Below, piece after piece: positions 56,091 through 64,000 of a DNA stretch of 64,000 bases; the first letter of the stretch is position 1; every line of letters starts with the position of its first letter. A program made the translations under genes and the position numbers. The notes beneath the pieces were generated by a model. That model made no database searches. It saw only the letters and a program-made list of their open reading frames with translations, and was not told the DNA's origin. The DNA comes from Akanthomyces muscarius. Lineage: Eukaryota; Ascomycota; Sordariomycetes; Hypocreales; Cordycipitaceae. The stretch lies in NCBI RefSeq assembly GCF_028009165.1, contig NC_079241.1, forward strand, positions 6,200,001 through 6,264,000. Reading direction: 5' to 3'.

Positions 56091-57226
56091 AATCCCGAGG
56101 ACGACTGCGATAATGGCCTGATGCTGCTCGGCAATAATAGCGGCACTTTGAGGGCCAGCAATCTGTATGATACTCGAATGATGGTAGAGATGGGTTGGAC
56201 ATGGGATAATTGGCGCGCATGGGCTATGAAAGCGGGCGAAATTCTTGGTCTTGAATTCGCGATTCGGAATTATGGATGGCGCATTTGATTTTTGACGAAA
56301 GGATACAATGGGATTCAAATAGATACCACTACTTATAATGTACAGGATAGATAACATATCAACGATGAGTTTAAGATAATAGCATTAAAACTGTTGGCAG
56401 TTGAGTACAATGTACATGATAAATACTACATCGACAACCGACTTTGAGACATGCATTACAGCTATTGACAGTTGGCCTCCTATGAGCTTTTTTTTTGGAA
56501 GTGACCTTCGATGTTATGAAAGTGAATCAGAGGACGGAAGGTTGCTGATGTGCCAACTTATGCGTGCGGTACATCCGTGGACGATAGTCTCCATCCTGCA
56601 CAGCTTGCAGGACATGGCCAAATACTTTCAAGAGAGACATGCAGGCATCATTTTTACAGCTGCCCCGCAAGCCAATAAAACGAACGTCGTTGATAATGCA
56701 AATCTGAACCCATGCAGTTCAGCTGAGCTCCTGCTGCGTGGCGTCACATTACGTGGCACCCTAGCCGGGCTAATTGGCCAGTTTGCCAGCATCCCCTCCG
56801 CAAGCTGATCATCGTAAGTGGTGCCCGGGAAGGGCCGTCCAAGATGTACATTTGTTGTCTCCCACAGTTGCCGCGCACTAATGCAGGCAGACCCTCAGCA
56901 GCAGCAGCTGCGGGTGCCAGAGGGGAGGTAGGAGGGTCATTCCGCATCCCGGTATATACGCGAGAGGGTAGAGGGGAGGAGAGGTAAAGAGAAGCGCTAC
57001 AAAGGCGGTACTGGCGAGCGAGGTTTGTCTCGGGTTTCTGCATACAGAGCCGGCAATGCACCTGAATACGACGATGCAGGTATACAGTTATATGGAGCGG
57101 CACCCGCCGCTGCAGAAGCAACATATCATGAGGAGAGTGAGTGGTGGCCGACTTCTACAACGCTCACCTTTTTCTACACTACAGATTACACAGCTTCAGT
57201 TCGTTTAAAGGCGAAATCAACACAGC
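56091..57226. other. Intergenic, 1.1 kb, before the P450
   Basis: The terminator of the regulator and the P450 promoter, with a TATATAC-like box near 56952. An open frame at 56401-56808 has an internal ATG but no coding bias. Confidence 0.4.
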
Positions 57227-58594
57227 ATGGCGCAGCCGATCCCGCAGCCTAGAGGCATACCGCTCCTGGGCAACCTCTTTGACGTAAAGCCCAGCAACAC
57301 ATGGACGTCGCTCAAGACGCTCGCCGAGACGCACGGCGAGATTTTCCAGATCAAGGTCTTTGGTCAGACGATTGTCTTTGTCGCGGGCGCGGCGCTGGCC
57401 GAGGAGATTTGCGACGAGAAGCGCTTCCGCAAGTACGTCGGCGGGCCCGTTGTCGAGATCCGCGCCGCCGTGCACGACTCGCTCTTCACGGCCTACGACG
57501 GCGAGGCCAGCTGGGGCGTCGCGCACCGCATCATCGCGCCGCACCTCGCGCCGGACGCGATGCCGCGGTGGCACGCCGAGATTTGCGCCACGGCGCAGGA
57601 GATGGTCGACGGCTGGGGGACGACGACGACGACCATTTCCCCGTTTGACCAGTTCGCGCGGCTGGACCTCGAGACGACGACGCTGACGCTATTCGGCAAG
57701 AAGCTGGGCGCGCTGACGGGCCCGCCGCACCCGATGCTGCAGGCCATGGAGGACGCGACCGCCGAGGCAGTGATGCGGCCAACGCGGCCGGCGGTTGTCA
57801 ACTCGCTCCTGTACGGGCGCAAGTTCAGAAACGCCATCCGCGTGATGCGCGCGTGGGCTGCCGACGTCGTGCAGCACAGAAAGGACCACCCGACTGACCG
57901 CCAGGACATCCTCGCCGCGCTGCTGACAGGCAGGGACCCCGAGACCGGCAAGGGGCTGACCGAGTCGCAGGTCGTCGACGAGGTCGTCACCATGCCCATC
58001 GGCAGCAGCACGGCGCCGTGCTTGCTCACCTTTGCCCTCTACTGCCTCCTGCGCAACCCCGCCGTCGTCACCAAGGCGCGCGAGGAAATCGCCGCCGTCG
58101 TGGGGGCTAGCGGATCGCTCGAGCACGCGCACATTGCCAAGCTCGAGTACGTCGGCGCCATCATCCACGAGTCGCTGCGACTGTCCTTTGCGGCGCCGGG
58201 CTTCAACATTGAGCCCATCCCGTCGGCGGACAAGGCGCCGGTGCTGCTCGCGGGCGGCAAGTACCAGGTCGCGCACGACCAGGCCATGATCATCGTCATG
58301 GCGGGCGTCAACCGCGACCCGTCCGTGTTCGAGGACCCTCTCGCGTTCAAGCCCGAGCGGATGCTGGGCGACGCCTTTGCACGGCTGCCGCCCGGCGCCA
58401 AGAAGTGGTTCGGCAACGGCAAGAGGGAGTGCATCGGTAAGGCGTACGCGTGGCACTGGAGCGTCCTGGTCCTGGCCATGATGCTGCAAAAGATGGACTT
58501 TGAGGCGGCGGACAAGCGCTACGTCCTGGAGAGGGATGGCTGGTTCAACTACCGGCCGGTTGGGTTCAAGGTCAAGGTCAAGGCCAGAGCTTGA
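57227..58594 (+). CDS. Solo cytochrome P450 resembling the CYP505/BM3 haem domain
   Basis: A single exon encodes 455 aa, starting PIPQPRGIPLLGNLFDV with no membrane anchor, as in self-sufficient fatty-acid hydroxylases (CYP505, CYP102). The ExxR pair is E315/R318, the PER motif is 376-378 and the haem loop is FGNGKRECIG with C402. The I-helix, normally AGHETT, reads PIGSSTAPC at about 257-265: the threonine is kept, but the acid before it is serine and a proline follows. The frame ends where the reductase linker would begin, and no FMN/FAD/NADPH domain follows before the next gene at 58988. It may be a natural single-domain relative (CYP540-like) using the general reductase. GC-rich codons give a long antisense frame that is not a gene. 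Confidence 0.85.
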   Translation: MAQPIPQPRGIPLLGNLFDVKPSNTWTSLKTLAETHGEIFQIKVFGQTIVFVAGAALAEEICDEKRFRKYVGGPVVEIRAAVHDSLFTAYDGEASWGVAHRIIAPHLAPDAMPRWHAEICATAQEMVDGWGTTTTTISPFDQFARLDLETTTLTLFGKKLGALTGPPHPMLQAMEDATAEAVMRPTRPAVVNSLLYGRKFRNAIRVMRAWAADVVQHRKDHPTDRQDILAALLTGRDPETGKGLTESQVVDEVVTMPIGSSTAPCLLTFALYCLLRNPAVVTKAREEIAAVVGASGSLEHAHIAKLEYVGAIIHESLRLSFAAPGFNIEPIPSADKAPVLLAGGKYQVAHDQAMIIVMAGVNRDPSVFEDPLAFKPERMLGDAFARLPPGAKKWFGNGKRECIGKAYAWHWSVLVLAMMLQKMDFEAADKRYVLERDGWFNYRPVGFKVKVKARA

Positions 58595-58987
58595 AGCTTG
58601 GGTGGGTCGCCAGACATGTCCAGAGTTCAGTATTGAGAGAAGCGTAATACCAACGGCCACAAATTGAATGCAATAGTATTTAGGAAGATGGTGAGAAGAT
58701 CTGGCTTTGTTTAACCAAATACAATTTAATTAATGTCCTAAATTCTTGCGCTGTAAAATGAAACAATGTTGTCTTGTACTCCGACCACCTCGTGCTGCCT
58801 TGCGGTTCAGCCGAGATTCTTCCGCCAGCTACCCAGCCTAATTTATCCCCGTCGCGGCGCAGAGCAAACGTCGCACGCAGCATTCATCGCTAAAAACCCG
58901 AATAATAGCGTCGCGACGACCTCTTTGCGACTGAATCGCCTCTAGTTAGGACCTGCATCTTGATTTTACAGATATACACTCGCGACA
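58595..58987. other. Intergenic, 393 bp
   Basis: P450 terminator and promoter of the BuGZ-like gene. No remnant of a P450 reductase domain can be read here in any frame. Confidence 0.5.
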
Positions 58988-59996
58988 ATGGGCAAGAAAA
59001 GACGCGGCCACGTCGATGTCGAGGAGCTGCTCGGTCGGCCCTGGTGCTACTACTGTATGATGCTCCGACCTCCAAAGTTTGCGATTCTTTGCGCGCGCTT
59101 CATTCCGGCAGCAGCCGATCCCCTGATGACTGATGCTGATTCGAATACTGCGTAGGCGAACGAGACTTTGAAGACCTAAAGCTCCTCATCTCCCACCAAA
59201 AAGCCAAACATTTCAAGTGCGAGCGATGCGGTCGCCGATTAAACACAGCCGGAGGTTCGTTGCTTGTCCCAGCCCTCGGTCCTTTCCCGCAATCCTTTGC
59301 ATCGCCAGGGACCAGAGCAAAAAGAAAATCTAACAAGAGATGGGCAAAAATAGGTCTCTCCGTCCATATGAACCAGGTGCACAAGGAAACCGTCAACCAG
59401 GTCGAGAACGCGCTGCCGAACCGCCAGGGGCTCGACGTCGAAATCTTTGGCATGGAGGGCGTGCCGCAGGACATTCTCGAGCAGCACCGCACGCGCATCA
59501 TCCAAAACTTCTACCAGGCCCAGGAGAACCGCCGCCTCGCGACCGGCAACCCCCTGCCCGGGCAGTCGCTCAACAGCGCCCGCAGGAAGATTCACCACGA
59601 GACGGCCGAGGAGCTGCTCCGGCGGCTGGCCGAGTGGCGCGCGCACAAGAAAGCTGGCACGCTGCCCCCGACGGCGGACAGCACCGCCAACCAATACGTA
59701 TGTTTTCATCCTCTTTCTTTCCTTTCTAGTCCGTCCCCCCGCCCAAACGCTCAGACGACTGACTTTTCCCCTCTCTCTTTTAGGCTGATGCTCTGCCGCA
59801 ACGCCATGCTGCTCCTGGCGGCGATGACATTGATCAGCTGATTCGCTCGGCGGCGGCCGGCGGCGAGCCCGACAAGAACAAAAAGGATCGCGACGGCAAA
59901 AAGTCGAGGCTGGTGTACGACGACGCAGAGGTCAGCCCCGAGGAGAGAATGTCGCAGCTGCCGCGGTACGCCTACCAGCCTGCCGTTGCTGCTTGA
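58988..59996 (+). CDS. BuGZ/ZNF207-like C2H2 zinc finger protein
   Basis: Four exons, 58988-59054, 59156-59254, 59354-59697 and 59784-59996, encode 240 aa; introns are 101, 99 and 86 nt. After MGKKRRGH the fingers read PWCYYCERDFEDLKLLISHQ, then KAKHFKCERCGRRLNTAGGL, then SVHMNQVHKETV, closely following the paired N-terminal fingers of human ZNF207 (BuGZ). The next block with EIFGMEGVP is also conserved. In animals BuGZ loads Bub3 at kinetochores through a GLEBS motif and binds microtubules; no GLEBS-like acidic motif is evident here, and the C-terminus is a short charged segment (LVYDDAEVSPEERMSQLPRY). Nuclear function is inferred; a splicing-related role is equally possible. Confidence 0.85.
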
Positions 59997-60720
59997 GTTG
60001 GACGTGGAGCAGGAGGGGGAGCAGAGAAACCATGTCGGGAATAGCCAAAGTAACAAGTCAACACTATTCGATGACGAGAATGGCGGAAATGGGTATATTG
60101 GACCACGGAGTTTTCATATTTCGGGATATAAAGGACTCTTTCTCTTTATGAGAAAGGTCTCATGTACTATAAAAACATGGAGAATACAATTGAATGAACT
60201 TGTCCATTATTATACACTTGATGTGTCCTGTACCAGTACATGATTCTGACGCAATTAGAGGGATCAAGGAATTATATGAACAAGCATATTACGCTATATA
60301 CCATTCATATCTTTTCAACGACGTAAACACCGGCCTTCTACCCCACAGCCTGGACAGCGTTGCCCGAGACCGATTTCGCAACAAAATTAAACAGGCTATA
60401 ATCATCCGAGCAATCTACAATAAAAAGCGCCGTGGACCAAGATTCCCCGCATCATTCATTACTTTTCGCCAGTTTTTGCGCCATGGAAGGCCTTATCTGT
60501 TTTCGTGATTCCTCAGTTCTTTCCGTTGCTGTTCCACACCTCTCATTATGAAACGGCCTCAAATCGATCTTGCTCATTGCTTCGTAGTTGCCAGTGCATT
60601 GTATACAAAACACAAACTTCTGCTAAGCCAGCACCCCATTTTGAGAGTTGGATGTGCGGAACGACTGTTCCAAGTGCGAGCCTAGTTGCCCGGTGACATC
60701 CTTCTTCGAATTGTCATCAA
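59997..60720. other. Convergent 3' intergenic region, 0.7 kb
   Basis: AT-rich DNA between two convergent stops. No gene or RNA was recognised. Confidence 0.4.
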
Positions 60721-62545
60721 TTACTTGAGGAGAGCGTTCTTGCCAGCAGCCAAGCTCTTGGCAAGGGCACCAGAGAGACCAAACTGTGAGCCAATACCAT
60801 TGACACGGTGAGTGGAGTTGAGGTTCTTGACAACCACCATCTGGAAGCAAGTGGCGGAACCCTGTCGAGAGGCAATGACGGACCAGGCGAGGAAGAGCTC
60901 CCAGATCTGCGAATAGTTAGTGACGGTTCAGTCAGTAGAAACGAGAGCAAGCAACATACTCTGTACCAGCGCTGGCCATACTTGGCGGTAATCTCAGCGC
61001 CGTTGCCGACCCAGTTGCGGTACCATCTCCAAAGAGTAGCAGAGTAGTGAACACCGACAGTGTCGACGCTGCGAACGGTTAGCTTTCTAGGCTGAATGCT
61101 GCGAACCCTTTATAAATTTGACGTACCTCTTGACCTCGAAGCCGGCCATCTCGAGAGATCGAATATAGTTCCAGAGAGGAGTAGAAGCATCGGCACCACG
61201 GAAAATGTACTTGTTCAGGTAAAGACCCCAAATGAAGTCCTCGTACTGCCAAGCCTGGCGAAGACCGGAAAGCTGGACGTACATAAGACCATCATCCTCG
61301 AGCATGTCGTAGCATTGGCGGAAGAAAGTAGTAAGCTTGCGAATACCAACGTGCTCACCCATCTCGATCTGAGAGATCTTGTTGTACTTGACCTTGGGAG
61401 CGTCACGGTAGTCCATGCATAGAATGCGAGACTGCTCCTCGGGGATACCAGCCTTGCGCAAAACATCGTTGCCCCAAGCAGCACCGTTCTCAGCAATAGT
61501 GATACCGGTGACCTTGGCGCCGTAGTTGAGACTGGCAAATTTGGCGAGCGTACCCCAGCCGGAGCCGATGTCGAGCATAGTGTCACCCTCCTTGAGCTCG
61601 AGCTTCTCGCAGACGACAGCCAACTTGTTGTCCTGGAGCTCCTCGAGAGTTTCCTCACGAGTAGGGTCCGAGATAATACCCGAGGTGTAGATCATGCGAG
61701 GGCCGAGGAACCAGGCGTAGTGGTCGTTGCCGTTGTCGTAGTTGGGGCGAATCTGCTCCATGTCCTGGTCCTTGGTGTGGAAGAGCACATCGGAAGCAAA
61801 AGTACCGAAGATGAACTTGAAGAGATCGAGGGTGAAGCTGAAGTTGGACCAGTCGTGGCGGTACTCGAGGACATCGAGGATGTCGCCGTTGGCATCAACC
61901 TTGCCGTCGACGTACATCTCGGCGAAGGTCTGGATAGGGATCTTGGAGCGGCCTCTCCACTTGGCCTTGTCGGCAGCATTCTTGAAAGTGATGTAGGACT
62001 CGACGGGACGGCCGGGGAGCTTTGCCTGCTCGTTGATGCGAGGGCTGAAGGCGGACTTGAAGGCCCAGTAGCCGATGAGGACGGGGAGGAGGGTGATCAA
62101 GCCGAAGAAAATCTTGGTCTTGATGCCGCCACCGATGAGGCGGGCGAGGAACCAGGGGACACCAATGAGCAGACCGAGAAGGACGAGGTTGGAGAAGCTA
62201 TCGTTTCCAGGACCTTCAGCGGGCAGCGGGGCATTGTGAATCGTGGGGAACTAGAGTAGAGGAGGACGCGTTAGCAAAGAAGCTGATCCGGAGGCAACGA
62301 AGTGTAACCCGTTGATTCAATTGGATCGTCTGCAAGATGGAGAGGGCGGATTCTGTGCGCAACCTGTGTGGCGACGGTAGGCAGAGCTGTTCGGGACGGG
62401 TAGAGGGGGCAAAGGCGGCATGGGTAAATGAGCTCACATCAGTGACAGGAACACCGCAGTCGTGGGCCTCGAAAGACGAAGGAGCCTGCTTAGGTGTCTT
62501 GATGTAATTGATATTCTCCTCGAGATGAGGAGCCTTGGACGCCAT
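60721..62545 (-). CDS. Sphingolipid C9-methyltransferase
   Basis: Four exons, 62438-62545, 61127-62250, 60960-61068 and 60721-60906, encode 508 aa; introns are 187, 58 and 53 nt. After a short cytosolic start (MASKAPHLEENINYIKTPKQ) come two membrane helices (LVLLGLLIGVPWFLARLIGG, then FGLITLLPVLIGYWAF). The rest is a cyclopropane-synthase-type methyltransferase: the SAM loop is MLDIGSGWGTLAKF, followed by GITIAENGAAWG and LCMDYRDAPKVKYNKI. The late exons carry VHYSATLWRWYRNWV and LAWSVIASRQGSATCFQMV, as in fungal Mts1/MtsA. The enzyme adds the C9 methyl branch to the sphingoid base of fungal glucosylceramide, after delta-8 desaturation, in the ER. Glucosylceramide methylation affects hyphal growth and plant defensin sensitivity. 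The first intron is unusually long for the window. Confidence 0.94.
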
Positions 62546-63624
62546 GGCTGCGGCTATTGATGATGGGTGAAGCAAGCAGAGGCAGAGACGTCTGGGGGAT
62601 TACGAGGAGAGAAGGAGAGGAGGACCGAGACAAATTTAGGTACGGAGCCGGGACCTGGCAGCTGGGAGAGAGGCCGGGTCCATTGTGAATTTGTGGCCCA
62701 TGGAGCCCCAACCAGCAGCAGACAGTACCAAGACGGCAGATTGCTGGCTATCGGCACCTGAAATCTGGCCTGTCTTTTTTTGCAGGCTGCTGGTAGATAC
62801 ATCTCCACTCATCACCCGCCTTGTCAATTGGCCAACTACTTGATTAGATACTTTGACGTGCGACCAGCCATCGCGGCGTGATGCACTGATAAATACTTCA
62901 GTAGACCGCCAGAAGAATGACAGACCACCTGCGTCAAGCTTTGCGCCGACCCTGGCCTGGCGAGGTTCTGGCCTGACTAGGGGCTTATTAGGTAGCTCAC
63001 TTAGCGCCTTGCCACGCAGCAATGGGCCGCCCCGGGCACGTCAGGGGACCTAGGTAGCGCAACTAACTTAGGCACCTAGGTAGGTACCTAGGTGATTGAC
63101 CCGGGCCACCGCCGCCAGCCACCTGAAAATGATGGAAAGGGAGATGGATGGACTGCTCACACCGCCGCTGACCCTGACACCCGTACGGAGTACCATGCTA
63201 TGAGTTGCCTCTTTCTCTGGCCCTTACGAGATTGAGCTCGGCACAACTTTATTTGATACAAAGTGGCCGGCCGGTGGCTGCTGAGAGACACCGGCCCCGA
63301 GGGTTCCAGCCCGCAGGCGCACGTACCTCTGTACCTGTTCGTGACAGCCAATAGAACAGTATGACCGCAAAACGGGAGTACAAGACATACACGTAAGTAG
63401 ATAGTAAACGTCAACATCTTTATCGTTTGCTACGAGGCACTCTCTTTGTATTTTCTTCGTACCGGAGCTAGTCTCTGAGCGCCCAGTTGTTTTTATACTA
63501 CAGTCAGGATTGGCTGCCTCAAGCTGCTTCACTCGCTCTACCGCTGGCCTTTTTGTCTTCTTCAGCGCACGCACCACCACTAAATCTGACTTGATCGAAC
63601 TGATCAAGATGATCAAGATCCGCT
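62546..63624. other. Upstream region of the C9-methyltransferase, about 1.1 kb
   Basis: Promoter DNA of the methyltransferase. It contains a cluster of CCTAGG motifs at 63048-63093. The open frame at 63224-63616 starts at TTG and shows no family features. Confidence 0.4.
63048..63093. repeat. CCTAGG-rich inverted repeat
   Basis: Three CCTAGG sites occur in 46 bp. The last part is an inverted repeat with 10-bp arms, CACCTAGGTA and TACCTAGGTG, around a GG centre (63073-63094). Its role is unknown. Confidence 0.7.
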
Positions 63625-64000
63625 TCAGCTTTCTCGGGCTTGAATCTGATCTGGGCTCAAAAAATTGTAATATTCCGTGAAGAATGGCATCATGTCCGCG
63701 ACAGAATGTAATAGGCAGCCCGGCACTGGCAAGTGTTGATTCTCCCGTGCGTGGCCTCCATCATTGCCGAGATGAGGTAGTAGGCTTGCGGCTGAGTGAT
63801 TGGTGCCGACAATTACCAGCCTTGCCCCAGGGAACTCATCGTCCGGATCGATGCTCTTCAATCACATTAGTTATTTACTAGACGCTGGGCATATATTCGA
63901 ACAGGGGAACACCTTGATCAACACCATCGCCTTGTCTAAAAAGCCATCGCGACAAGAAGGCTGGATATGGCTGTTCATCCGGCCTCCTTTGCTCCTTGAA
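63625..64000 (-). pseudogene. Protein-like fragments at the right edge, possibly a partial or decayed gene
   Basis: On the minus strand a frame enters from the window edge at 64000 and stays open to a TAG at 63878 (40 codons, including PYPAFLSRWLFRQGDGVDQG). After a gap with an AACTAAT branch-like site, a second open segment runs to 63625 (SIDPDDEFPGARLVIVGTNH near its start), and a third, in another frame, follows (KAEADLDHLDQFDQV). They read like exons or pieces of one gene whose 5' part lies beyond the window. No intron chain joined all pieces cleanly and no family was recognised. Confidence 0.3.

Noticed and set aside
56401..56808. 135-codon plus-strand frame between the regulator and the P450
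   Set aside because: First codon is TTG, composition is non-biased and no motif is present; likely chance.
57689..58660. 323-codon open frame on the minus strand
   Set aside because: Antisense to the GC-rich P450 gene; Arg/Gly/His-rich with no domain.
1..64000. CRISPR arrays, bacterial operons, intact transposons and rRNA genes
   Set aside because: The window is eukaryotic by gene structure; I saw no regularly spaced repeats, terminal repeats, transposase or reverse transcriptase frames, and no rRNA-like sequence.

Overview
The window reads as nuclear DNA of a filamentous ascomycete, most likely a sordariomycete of hypocrealean type. The basis is short introns (about 48-190 nt, GTRNGT-like donors, CTAAC/CTGAC branch sites), about one gene per 2.5-3 kb, C-ending codons in the clear genes, and the gene set itself: HsbA-type wall mannoprotein, sphingolipid C9-methyltransferase, homeodomain/C2H2 regulator, 2EXR protein, Zn2Cys6 regulator. 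The species cannot be fixed from the sequence alone. All gene models were built by hand from reading frames and splice signals; exon limits are given in each entry.

Layout, left to right. 0-11 kb: the 5' end of a basic protein running off the left edge, a SAM-dependent O-methyltransferase, a three-motif transcription factor, a fused diaminopropionate ammonia-lyase/M20 deacylase, and a sugar transporter. 11-25 kb: CAND1, a WD40-like protein, an allantoate/nicotinate-type MFS permease, a probable pseudogene and the HsbA gene. 25-32 kb: a 6.6 kb stretch without a recognisable gene. 32-45 kb: VTA1 (ESCRT), a 2EXR protein, TIM50, a modular cysteine-rich secreted protein, a TED1/CDC1-like phosphoesterase, a small conserved-looking acidic protein and a TIM17/22-family protein. 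45-52.6 kb: proline dehydrogenase, the KEOPS subunit CGI121 and two weak candidate genes. 52.6-64 kb: a Zn2Cys6 regulator, a reductase-less P450 resembling the CYP505/BM3 haem domain, a BuGZ/ZNF207-like zinc finger protein, sphingolipid C9-methyltransferase and protein-like fragments at the right edge.

Most genes are unlinked housekeeping functions: cullin recycling, ESCRT disassembly, mitochondrial import, GPI-anchor remodelling, tRNA t6A synthesis, proline catabolism and glucosylceramide methylation. I see no biosynthetic gene cluster and no intact transposon. The most unusual items are the lyase-deacylase fusion, whose join lies inside one uninterrupted exon; the secreted protein whose four introns are all phase 2 and all interrupt the same point of a repeated cysteine motif; the regulator combining a Zn2Cys6-like cluster, a TALE homeodomain and C2H2 fingers; and the solo P450 with an altered I-helix.
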